Shown: piece after piece, positions 1-9,200 of the stretch
How the letters are laid out: the number at the start of each line of letters is the position of its first letter
Position numbering within the stretch: the stretch's first letter is position 1
NCBI GenBank assembly: GCA_002304435.1
Contig: NEUZ01000002.1
Coordinates: forward strand, 1 to 64,000
Direction of reading: 5' to 3'
Length of the DNA: 64,000 bases
Origin: Opitutia bacterium Tous-C8FEB
GTDB lineage: Bacteria; Verrucomicrobiota; Verrucomicrobiia; Opitutales; Opitutaceae
The notes under the pieces: model-generated
What the model was told of the DNA's origin: nothing
Seen by the model: the letters and a program-made list of their open reading frames with translations, nothing else
Databases searched by the model: none
Program-made: the position numbers and the translations under genes

Positions 1-21
1 GAAGTTGGGCCGCGGCGGCGC

Positions 22-51
22 AAAAAAACCGTCGCCGAAGGGCGACGGTTT
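22..51 (-). terminator. Rho-independent terminator downstream of rplS
   Basis: Perfect 11-bp stem aaaccgtcgcc-gaag-ggcgacggttt; on the minus strand it ends in a run of T, just past the rplS stop. Confidence 0.9.
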
Positions 52-90
52 CACCAGCGGGCGGCACGAGCCGCCTCGAAAACGGAGAGT

Positions 91-522
91 TCAGGATCCC
101 ACCTTGGGCGCGGCGGCGGCGGCGGCGGCCTTGGCCGCCTTCTCCGCCTCGTGCTGGGCGTGGATTTCGGCGGCGCGGTCCTTCTCCTTGATCGCCACGG
201 CGGCCTTGCCGGTGCGGCCGCGCAGGTAGTACAGCCGCGCGCGCATCGCCTCGGACTCACGCTCCACCTCGATCTTCTCGATGTTCGGCGAATTCACCGG
301 AAACACCCGCTCGACGCCCTCGCCGTAACTGAGGCGGCGGACCGTGAAGGTCTCGTGGATGCCGTGACCCTTCCGCGCGATCACGATGCCGGCGTAGATC
401 TGCACCCGCTCCTTGTCGCCCTCACGGACCTTGGTGTGGACGCGCACGCCGTCGCCGACTTTGAAGGGCGTGACGTCTTTCTTCACCTGATTGGCGGTGA
501 TTTCCTGGATGATCGGGTTCAT
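91..522 (-). CDS. rplS: 50S ribosomal protein L19
   Basis: Translation [52 protein letters not shown]...; Ala-rich C-terminal tail. Confidence 0.97.
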   Translation of the reverse strand: MNPIIQEITANQVKKDVTPFKVGDGVRVHTKVREGDKERVQIYAGIVIARKGHGIHETFTVRRLSYGEGVERVFPVNSPNIEKIEVERESEAMRARLYYLRGRTGKAAVAIKEKDRAAEIHAQHEAEKAAKAAAAAAAPKVGS

Positions 523-531
523 AACGGTTGG

Positions 532-1206
532 TTATTTGAGCAAATCGGGACGGACTTGGCGGGTTTTTTCCACCTGACGCGCGTTCCGCCAGCGTTCGAT
601 CTCGGCATGATTTCCGGAGAGGAGGATCTCGGGAACGGACATGCCCCGGAACTCGGCGGGACGCGTGTATTGAGGAAAGTCGAGCAAGCTGCGGCTGAAG
701 GATTCGTGCGTCAATGACTTTTCCTGCCCGAGCACGCCCGGGATGAAGCGCGCGAGCGCATCGATGACGACCGCGGCGGCAAGCGTACCGTTGGTGAGCA
801 CGTAATCGCCGATGGAGATCTCCTGGTCGATGACCCGGTCGCGGATGCGCTGGTCGATCCCCTCGTAGTGGCCGCTCAGGAAAATCAGGTGGGACTCCCG
901 GGAGAGCTCCTGCGCGAGCCCCGCCGAGAAGGGCCGGCCGTCCGGGGTGAGGTAGATCCGGCGGCAGCCCGGGGTCTGCAGCTGCTCGATCGCGGCGAAG
1001 ACCGGCTCGGGCTTCAGCACCATCCCGGCGCCGCCCCCGAAGGGACGGTCGTCCGCCGTCCGGTGACGGTCCGTGGTCCAAGTCCGCAGGTCGTGGACCC
1101 GCACCGCGAGGCTGCCCGCCGCGATGCCCTTGCCGAGGATGCTCTCGGCGAAGAACCCATCCAGCATCCGGGGGAACAGGGTGATGACATCGACCAGGAG
1201 CGGCAT
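532..1206 (-). CDS. trmD: tRNA (guanine-N1)-methyltransferase TrmD
   Basis: MPLLVDVITLFPRMLDGF...GGGAGMVLKPEP...GHYEGIDQRI...SIGDYVLTNGTLAAAVVIDA. Confidence 0.96.
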   Translation of the reverse strand: MPLLVDVITLFPRMLDGFFAESILGKGIAAGSLAVRVHDLRTWTTDRHRTADDRPFGGGAGMVLKPEPVFAAIEQLQTPGCRRIYLTPDGRPFSAGLAQELSRESHLIFLSGHYEGIDQRIRDRVIDQEISIGDYVLTNGTLAAAVVIDALARFIPGVLGQEKSLTHESFSRSLLDFPQYTRPAEFRGMSVPEILLSGNHAEIERWRNARQVEKTRQVRPDLLK

Positions 1207-1276
1207 CAGCGGGGGCCGGAAACGAAACCGCCCGGGCGCGCGGCCCGGGCGGAGAATCCAGATTGGGGAGGCGGGA

Positions 1277-1537
1277 TCAGCTCGCGGCGGCAGCGGTGGC
1301 GCGGCGGACCTTCTTGATCATCGCGTGCATCGTGTCGGTCGGCGTGGCGCCCTTGCTCAGCCAGTAGTCGACGCGCTCGAGGTTAAGATTGACCGGGGAG
1401 CCCTTGGACTTGGGCGTGTAGGTGCCCAAGTTCTCGACCGCGGCGCCATCACGGCGGGAGCGGGCTTCGGCGACGACCACACGATACAGCGGCTGGTGGA
1501 CGGAGCCGACCTTGGTGAGACGGATTTTAAGGGCCAT
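1277..1537 (-). CDS. rpsP: 30S ribosomal protein S16
   Basis: MALKIRLTKVGSVHQPLYRVVVAEARSRRDGAAVENLGTYTPKSKG...; start ATG placed at 1535-1537 rather than the longer ORF start. Confidence 0.96.
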   Translation of the reverse strand: MALKIRLTKVGSVHQPLYRVVVAEARSRRDGAAVENLGTYTPKSKGSPVNLNLERVDYWLSKGATPTDTMHAMIKKVRRATAAAAS

Positions 1538-1640
1538 GTCTGGGAGATTGCGGAACGGTTCTGACTTGGAAAAGCCGGCCAGATCACCGGTCCACAATCG
1601 GCTTGTCAAGCCCCGCTTCCACGCCCTCCCTCGCCCCCCT

Positions 1641-2744
1641 ATGCTCAAAGCTGGCATCGTCGGCCTGCCCAACGTCGGCAAATCCACCCTGTTCAACGCG
1701 CTCACCCGCTCCCGGAAGGCCGAGGCCGCCAATTATCCATTCTGCACCATCAGCCCCAACGTAGGGGTCGTGGTGGTGCCCGACGAACGCGCCTACGCCC
1801 TGCAGAAGATCGCCCGCACCAACGTCGTCGTCCCCGCGGCGATCGAGTTCGTCGATATCGCCGGTTTGGTCGCCGGCGCCAGCAAAGGCGAGGGCCTTGG
1901 CAACCAGTTTCTCGCGAACATCCGCGAGGTCGACGCCATCGTGCAGGTCGTCCGCTGCTTCGAGGACCCGGACATCGTCCACACGATGGGCGGCATCCAG
2001 CCCGTACGGGACATCGAGGTCATCACCACCGAGTTGGTCCTCGCGGACCTCGACGCGGTCACCAAGCGGATCGAGAAGACGCAGAAGAAGGCCAAGTCCG
2101 GGGACAAGGAGGCGCAGGCCGAGCTGGCCCTGCTGCAGCGGCTCGAGCCGCACCTCAACGCTGGCCGGACCGCGAACTTGCTGCCGGCGACCGACGACGA
2201 GAAGGCGCAGCTGAAGCTGTTCCAGCTGCTGACGGCCAAACCCGTACTTTTCGCGTGCAATGTCGCGGAAGGCGACCTCGCGGACGCCGAGCGCAACCCG
2301 TTCGTCCAGCAGGTCGCCGAATTCGTGCGCACCCATCACGACGCCGCCTACGTGCCGATCAGCGCAAAGATCGAGTCGGAGCTGATCGACCTTGAGCCCG
2401 AGGAAGCCCGCGCCTTCCTGCGCGACCTAGGGGTGGCGGACTCGGGGGTCTCCGCGCTGATCCGCGCGAGCTACCAACTGCTCGGGCTGCAGACGTACTT
2501 CACCGCCGGCGAGAAGGAGGTGCGCGCGTGGACCATCAAGAAGGGGTGGAAGGCCCCGCAGGCCGCGGGCGTGATCCACACCGATTTTGAGCAGGGCTTC
2601 ATCAAGGCCGAGGTCGTCTCGTACCAAGACCTCGTAACCCTCGGCAGCGTCGCCGCCGCGCGCGAGGCCGGGAAGTATCGCCTCGAAGGCAAGGAATACG
2701 TGTTCCAGGACGGCGACGTCGCCCTGTTCCGCTTCAACAACTGA
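1641..2744 (+). CDS. ychF: Redox-regulated GTPase/ATPase YchF (Obg family)
   Basis: [44 protein letters not shown]...; start at 1641. Confidence 0.96.
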   Translation: MLKAGIVGLPNVGKSTLFNALTRSRKAEAANYPFCTISPNVGVVVVPDERAYALQKIARTNVVVPAAIEFVDIAGLVAGASKGEGLGNQFLANIREVDAIVQVVRCFEDPDIVHTMGGIQPVRDIEVITTELVLADLDAVTKRIEKTQKKAKSGDKEAQAELALLQRLEPHLNAGRTANLLPATDDEKAQLKLFQLLTAKPVLFACNVAEGDLADAERNPFVQQVAEFVRTHHDAAYVPISAKIESELIDLEPEEARAFLRDLGVADSGVSALIRASYQLLGLQTYFTAGEKEVRAWTIKKGWKAPQAAGVIHTDFEQGFIKAEVVSYQDLVTLGSVAAAREAGKYRLEGKEYVFQDGDVALFRFNN

Positions 2745-2831
2745 TCCCTCAGGCAACCCCGGGCCAAGCTTAGCCGGGGCCCGGGGCCGGGCGCAGCCGA
2801 AGTCCCCTTGGGCCGAGCGAAGCCGAGGCCC

Positions 2832-4238
2832 TTAGATGTGGATCGCCTCGCCGCTGGTCGCGGCGGCCGCCTCTGCCAACGCCTCGCTCAGCGTGGGATG
2901 GGCGTGGATCGAGTGGTGAATCTCCTCGACGGTGCCCTCGAGGTTCATCGCCAGCACGTACTCCGCGATGAGCTCCGGCGCCTCATTGCCGAGGATGTGC
3001 GCCCCGAGGATCTCGCCGGTGGCGGCATCGGTGATGACCTTCACGAAGCCCTCGGCGTCACCCGCCGCCACGGCCTTGCCGGAGGCGGCGAAGGGGAATT
3101 TGCCCACCTTGTAGGCAAGGCCTTTCTCCTTACACGCCTTCTCGGTGAGCCCGGTGCTCGCGATCTGCGGCTGGCAGTAGGTGCAGCCCGGGAAGACCTT
3201 CACCCGCCCCTGGTGGGCGTGTCCAAACATCGCGTTGACCGCCTGGATCGCCTCGAAGGTCGCGACGTGCGCGAGCCACGGCGGTCCGATAATGTCTCCG
3301 GCCGCATAGATGCCCTTCACGCTGGTCTCATAGCGGTCGTCGACCTTCACGTAGCCCCGGTCGAGCTCGATCCGCACTTTGGAGGAGATGGCTCCCTCTA
3401 GGTTGGGGACGACCCCCACGGCGACGAGGAGACTCTCCGCCGCGATTGTCGATGCCGCGCCGCCCGCGGCCGGGACCAGCTTCATCGTTACTTGGTCCTT
3501 CCCAACCGCGATGCCCTCGACCTTGGTGCCAACGTGCACCGTGATCCCTAACTTCTCGAAGGCCCGCTGCAGGCCGCGACCGACCTCCTCGTCCTCGACG
3601 GGCACGAGCTGCGGCAGCAGTTCGACCAACGTGACCTTGGTCCCGAAGGCGCTGTAAAAATACGCGAACTCAACCCCGATTGCCCCGGCTCCGATAATCA
3701 CGAGCGAGGCGGGCGGACGAGCGCGCGGCACGAGAGCTTCGCGGGAGGTCATCACGCGCTCGCCGTCGACCGGCACGTCGGACAGCCGGCGCGGCTTGCA
3801 GCCGGTGGCGATCAGGATCTGGCGGGCGCGCAGGAAGCGGCCCTTATGCTCGCCCTCGGTGACCTCAACCATCCCCGGTGCGGCGACCTGCGCGCGGCCA
3901 ACGAGATAATCGACCTTGTTCTTGCGGAAGAGGAACTCGATGCCCTTGGCCATCTGGCCGGCCACCCCGCGGGAGCGCTCCATCACCTTGGCGAAGTCGA
4001 ATCCGACCTCGCCCACGCTCAGCCCGAAGGCGTCCGCCTTCCGCAGCGTGCGGTAGAGCTCGGCGCTCTTCAGCAGTGCCTTGGTCGGGATGCAGCCCCA
4101 GTTGAGGCAGGTGCCGCCGGCCCGCTCCTGCTCGATGCAGGCGACTCTTTTGCCCAGCTGGCCGGCCCGGATCGCGCCGGCGTAGCCCGCCGGTCCGCCG
4201 CCGATGACGATAAGATCGTAGTCCACGGTTTCAGCCAT
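2832..4238 (-). CDS. lpdA: Dihydrolipoyl dehydrogenase
   Basis: DLIVIGGGPAGYAGAIRAGQLGKRVACIEQERAGGTCLNWGCIPTKALL; C-terminal HAHPTLSEALAEA. Confidence 0.96.
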   Translation of the reverse strand: MAETVDYDLIVIGGGPAGYAGAIRAGQLGKRVACIEQERAGGTCLNWGCIPTKALLKSAELYRTLRKADAFGLSVGEVGFDFAKVMERSRGVAGQMAKGIEFLFRKNKVDYLVGRAQVAAPGMVEVTEGEHKGRFLRARQILIATGCKPRRLSDVPVDGERVMTSREALVPRARPPASLVIIGAGAIGVEFAYFYSAFGTKVTLVELLPQLVPVEDEEVGRGLQRAFEKLGITVHVGTKVEGIAVGKDQVTMKLVPAAGGAASTIAAESLLVAVGVVPNLEGAISSKVRIELDRGYVKVDDRYETSVKGIYAAGDIIGPPWLAHVATFEAIQAVNAMFGHAHQGRVKVFPGCTYCQPQIASTGLTEKACKEKGLAYKVGKFPFAASGKAVAAGDAEGFVKVITDAATGEILGAHILGNEAPELIAEYVLAMNLEGTVEEIHHSIHAHPTLSEALAEAAAATSGEAIHI

Positions 4239-4368
4239 CCCGCACGGTCACGGTGGCCCCGGAAACCGTCAAACGCTTTCTCCGCGCCGAGCCAGCCCGC
4301 GGTTGCCTCACGCCCCGGCGCGGCCCAACCTGCGCCCGAATGTTCGCCCATCCCCATCCGCCCCGCTG

Positions 4369-5466
4369 ATGCGGCTGCTCATCCTCCAGGATCACCTGCG
4401 GAGCGGCGGTACGGAGCGCCAATCGATCCTCCTCGCCAACGCCTTCGCCGCGGCGGGTCACGCGACCACCCTGCTCACCTTCCGCCCCGGCGGCGCGCTG
4501 GCCGGAACGGTCTCGCCCGCGGTGGCGCGTTCGTCCCTTCAATCCCGGGATTTCGGCCTCGACTGGTTCGCCCCCGGTCTGCGGCGGCAGGTGCGTGCGC
4601 GGCAGCCGGATCTGATCCTGCTGATGGGGAGGATGGCGAATTGCCTCGGCTGGCGATTGACCCCGCTCGCGCCCGTGGTGGCGACGATGCGCACGGGCAA
4701 ACCGCTGCCCGCCTGGTTCCGCCGCACGCTGCGCGCCAGCCGGCACGTGGTCGCGAACAGCCGCGAGGCCGGCGAACACCTAGTCCGGACACACGGCCTC
4801 CCGCCGGAAAAGATCGCCGTGATCCCCAACTCCCTAGTTTTCCCGCCGGAAATGGGCACGGCGGCCGCGGCCTCGCTCCGCGCGGAATGGCGGGCACGCC
4901 TCGGGACACCGTCGGAGGCCCGGGTGCTCCTGTGCGTGGCGATGTTCCGGCCGGAGAAGAACCAGCGGGAACTGATCGACATCGTGCACGGGCTCCCCGA
5001 CGCGCCGGCGTGGGAACTCTGGCTCGCCGGCGACGGAACCGCCCTGTCCGCCTGCCGGCGCCGCGCGGCGGAGACGGGGCTCGCGCACCGGGTGCGTTTC
5101 CCCGGCTTCATCGCCGATCCCTCCGCCCTGTACGCGGCCGCCGACGTCGCGGTCCACGCTTCCCGGAGCGAGGCGCTGTCCAATTTCCTCATCGAGGCGC
5201 AGGCCCACGGCCTTCCCGTGGTCGCCGCCGCGGCCCAGGGGATCGAGGAATGTTTTCTCCCGGGTGAGACCGGCTGGATGATTCCCCGGGGCGATCACGC
5301 GGCGTTCCGGGAACGCCTCCGCGATTGCCTGGGCTCCGGCACGGAGGTCCGCGCCGGTCGCGCTCGGGCGGCGCGGGCGTTCGCGCGGGAAAACTTCGCC
5401 CCCGCCCGTCAGGTCGGGGCCTATCTTGAGTTGTTCGCCCGACTGCTCCCCTCCCCCGGCCGATGA
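4369..5466 (+). CDS. GT-B fold (GT4-like) glycosyltransferase
   Basis: MRLLILQDHLRSGGTERQSILLANAFAAAGH...; C-terminal RSEALSNFLIEAQAHGLPVVAAAAQGIEE. Confidence 0.88.
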   Translation: MRLLILQDHLRSGGTERQSILLANAFAAAGHATTLLTFRPGGALAGTVSPAVARSSLQSRDFGLDWFAPGLRRQVRARQPDLILLMGRMANCLGWRLTPLAPVVATMRTGKPLPAWFRRTLRASRHVVANSREAGEHLVRTHGLPPEKIAVIPNSLVFPPEMGTAAAASLRAEWRARLGTPSEARVLLCVAMFRPEKNQRELIDIVHGLPDAPAWELWLAGDGTALSACRRRAAETGLAHRVRFPGFIADPSALYAAADVAVHASRSEALSNFLIEAQAHGLPVVAAAAQGIEECFLPGETGWMIPRGDHAAFRERLRDCLGSGTEVRAGRARAARAFARENFAPARQVGAYLELFARLLPSPGR

Positions 5467-6230
5467 CCAACAAGCAGCGCACCGACCTGATCGAACGCCA
5501 CCTGCGCGAGCACAAGTACGCCGACCTGCACTCGCTCGCCCAGCGCTTCGGCGGCTCCCTCTCCACCGTGCGGCGGATCCTCGACGGCCTCGAGGAGCGC
5601 GGGGTGGTGCGTCGGCATCACGGGGGTGCCTCGCTCGTCGAGGGCGACGCGCTCGCGCGGGAGAATGACTTCCTCACCCGCATCCAGCGCCAGGCGGACC
5701 GCAAGTTCCGCATCGCCAGCGTCATCGCCGAACAGGTCGCCCCCGGCACCACTGTGATCCTCGACGGCGGTTCGACGACCTTCGCGGTGGCGCGCCTGCT
5801 GGTGGAGAAACAGGTGCAGGTGATCACCAACTCGCTGCCCGTGGCCGCCCTCTTCGGCGAGTTCGGCGCCGGCGAGACGATCGTCACGGGGGGCAGCATC
5901 CTCGCTCGGCAGGGGATGCTCGTCGGCCCGGCCTGCGAGGCGGCCTTGGAGCAGGTGCACGCCGACCTCGCGATCCTGGGCGGCACCGGTATCACCGAAC
6001 GCGGCGTCTGGAACCACAACGCCCTGCTCATCAGCACCCAGCGCCGGATGATCGCCGCGGCGGAACGCACCGTCTTCGCACTCGACGCCTCGAAGTTCGG
6101 CCGGAAGGCCCTGAGCCTGACCACGCCCTTCGGCCCGCGGATCAACATCGTGACCGACACGCCGCCCGCCCCCGAGGTTGCCGCAGCGATCACGGCCGCG
6201 GGGGCACGGCTCACGCTCGCCGGCGGCTGA
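5463..6230 (+). CDS. DeoR/GlpR family transcriptional regulator
   Basis: N-terminal HTH (RTDLIERHLREHKYADLHSLAQRFGGSLSTVRRILDGLEERGVVRRHHGGA) plus DeoR sensor domain (ILDGGSTTFAVARLL); ATGA overlap with upstream gene. Confidence 0.92.
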   Translation: MTNKQRTDLIERHLREHKYADLHSLAQRFGGSLSTVRRILDGLEERGVVRRHHGGASLVEGDALARENDFLTRIQRQADRKFRIASVIAEQVAPGTTVILDGGSTTFAVARLLVEKQVQVITNSLPVAALFGEFGAGETIVTGGSILARQGMLVGPACEAALEQVHADLAILGGTGITERGVWNHNALLISTQRRMIAAAERTVFALDASKFGRKALSLTTPFGPRINIVTDTPPAPEVAAAITAAGARLTLAGG

Positions 6231-6287
6231 GCTCGCCTTATTTTCCGCCGCGATTGCCTTTGGCGGCGCGGCCCGCTTGCTCCGCCC

Positions 6288-9200
6288 GTGCCCGCCTCCG
6301 CACCCAGCCTTCGACCCGCTCCGGAATGCATCCGTCTGCGCGGGGTCCGCCAGCACAACCTTCAGGGCTTCGACCTCGACCTGCCCCTCGGCCGCTTCGT
6401 GGTCGTCACTGGCCTCAGCGGCGCGGGCAAGTCCTCGCTCGTCTTCGACACCCTGCACGCGGAGGGCCAGCGCCGTTACGTCGAGACCTTCAGCGCGTAC
6501 ACCCGCCAGTTCCTCGAGCTGCTGCCCGCACCGCACGTGGACCGGGTGGAGAATATCCGCCCCTCAATCGCGATCGAGCAGACCAACACCGTGCGCACCT
6601 CCCGTTCCACGGTCGGAACGATGACCGAGCTGACCGACTACGCGAAGGTCTGGTTCAGCCAGGTTGCCGGCTGCCTCGATCCGGCGACCGGGGAACCGGT
6701 GCGGGACGACCATCCGCCCGCGGTCTGGGAGCAGGCCCGGCTCCGCCCGGGCCGCGGCATCCTCGTGATCGCGTTCCGGGTGAATCGTCCGGCCTCCCTC
6801 ACGTGGACCGAGATTCTCGCAGGCCTGCAGGCGCAGGGTTATGTGCGCGCCTTGCTACCGCAAGCCACGGGCGGCTGGGCCGCGCGCCGGCTGGCGGAGC
6901 TCGCGGCGGATCCCACCCCGCTCGGGGACGGCGACCAGTTGCTCGTGGCGCAGGATCGCGTGGCAATCGCCGACGACCAACGCGCCCGTTTCCTTGAGGC
7001 GGCGGAGAAGGCTTACCACTACGGACGTGGGGAGCTGGAACTTTTCGCCGAGGAGGAGGGAGGGCTGGTGTCCGCGGGACGTTTTTCCCGCGGGCTGCGT
7101 TCCCCGGCCACGGGCCGCGTCTTCCGCCCCGCCACCCCGTCGCTGTTCTCGTTCAACTCACCACTGGGCGCCTGCCCGCGGTGCAAAGGCTTCGGCCGCA
7201 TCCTCGAGTTGGATCCCGCCCTGGCGATCCCCGACCACTCAATCTCGCTCGCCCAAGGCGCGATCCGCTGCTGGGAGAGCGAGGTTTACGGCGGTTCGAA
7301 ACGGGACCTGCTCCGCTGCGCCCGCCGTCAGGGCATACCGACCGACGTGCCCTTCTCCCGGCTCACCGAGCCGCAGCGCCGCTGGGTGATTGAGGGCGAG
7401 CCCGGGGCCGACACCGAAGGCGGGGGCGGCCCGGACGCCTGGTACGGGCTGAACGGCTTCTTCCGCTGGCTGGAACGCAACACCTACAAGATGCACGTGC
7501 GGGTGTTCCTCTCCCGCTACCGCGCGGCGCTCCCCTGCCCGGACTGCGGCGGCGCCCGCCTCCAGCCCGAGGCCCTCTGCTGGCGCTGGCGCGGCCGCAC
7601 CCTGCCCGACCTCTACCGGATGTCGGTCTCGGAGTTGCGCGCCTTGCTGGCGGAGGAAATCCAGCCGGCGGAGAGCCCCGCGGAAGCAGCCGGGATCGCG
7701 CGCGCGGCGATGCTGACCCGCCTGCGGTACCTGGAGGAGGTGGGGCTCGGCCACCTCACGCTCGATCGTCCCTCGCGCACGCTCTCCGGGGGAGAAGTCG
7801 CCCGGGTCAACCTTACCGCCTGCCTCGGCACCTCGCTCGTCGACACCCTTTTTGTTCTCGATGAGCCCAGCGTCGGACTCCATCCGCGCGACGTGCACCG
7901 CCTGCTTGGCGTGATCCGCCGGCTGGTCGACGCGGGCAACACCGTCGTGGTCGTCGAGCACGACGAGGCGGTAATCCGCGCGGCGGACCACATCATCGAG
8001 GTGGGGCCCGAGCCGGGCCGCCGGGGCGGGCGGATCGTCTTCCAGGGTTCCGTACCGGAAATGCTCGCGCACCCGGAGTGCCTCACGGGGCGATACCTCT
8101 CCGGCCGCGCCGGAGATGCCAAGCTGCCGGTGCGCCGGCCCGTGCCCGACGGTCATCCTTGCCTGCGGCTGGAGGGCGTCACGCGGCATAACCTGCGGGA
8201 CCTCGAGGTGCGCGTGCCCCTAGGTCGCCTCGTGTGCCTCAGCGGCGTGTCCGGCTCCGGCAAGTCCACCCTCCTCGATGCGGCGCTCCACCAGGGTTTG
8301 CTCCGCCAGCGGGGACTCCCGGCCGAGGAACCCGCACTGATCCGTCGGCTGACCCTCGACCAGCCGGTCGGGGAGATCGTGCTGGTGGATCAGTCTCCAC
8401 TGAGCCGCACCCCGCGTTCCACGCCCGTGCTGTACGTCGAGGCGTGGGACCTGATCCGCGACCTCTACGCCGCGACACCCGACGCGCGCGCCGCCGGTCT
8501 CGCCGCCTCGGCGTTCTCGTTCAACGGCGGCGAGGGCCGCTGTGACCAGTGCCAGGGCTTGGGCCACGAGCGCGTGGAGATGCAGTTCCTCTCCGACGTG
8601 TTCGTGCCGTGCCCGGCTTGCGGGACCCGCCGCTTCAAGCCGGAGGTGCTCGCCGTGCGCTGGGAGAACCGCTCGATCGCGGATCTGCTCGAGCTCACCG
8701 TGACGGAGGCCCTCGCCGCGTTCGCGGCACAGCCCCCGATCCAACGCCGGCTCGCCGGGCTGGAGGCCGTGGGACTCGGCTACCTGCCCCTTGGCCAGCC
8801 CCTGAACACCCTCAGTGGAGGCGAGGCCCAGCGGCTCAAGCTCGTGCGCCACCTCGCGACCTTCCGCGACGGCGGGGGGGAAGCGCCCGCCCTGCTGCTC
8901 CTCGACGAGCCCACGACCGGGCTGCATCGCCACGATGTGGCCCGGCTGCTCGCGGTCCTGCAGACCCTGGTGGACCAGGGTAATTCCGTGGTGGTCGTTG
9001 AACACCACACGGACGTGCTCCGGGCCGCGGACTGGGTCATCGAGGTCGGCCCGGAGGCCGGAGCGGCCGGTGGGCGGATCGCGGCGGCCGGCACTCCCGA
9101 GGAGCTCGCGCGCACCGCCACCGTCACCGCCCCCTTCCTGCGCGCCGCCCTCGGACGCGAAAACTCGGCGGATCCGATCGAGGTCGCCGTGGCGGAGGAG

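Noticed and set aside
112-131. (gcg/gcc) trinucleotide run in rplS
   Set aside because: Encodes the Ala-rich tail of L19; ordinary in high-GC genomes.
2745-2831. GC-rich imperfect inverted/direct repeats between ychF and lpdA (ccgagcgaagccgag-like)
   Set aside because: Possibly a terminator or REP-like element, but no T-run and no second copy noticed, so not supported.
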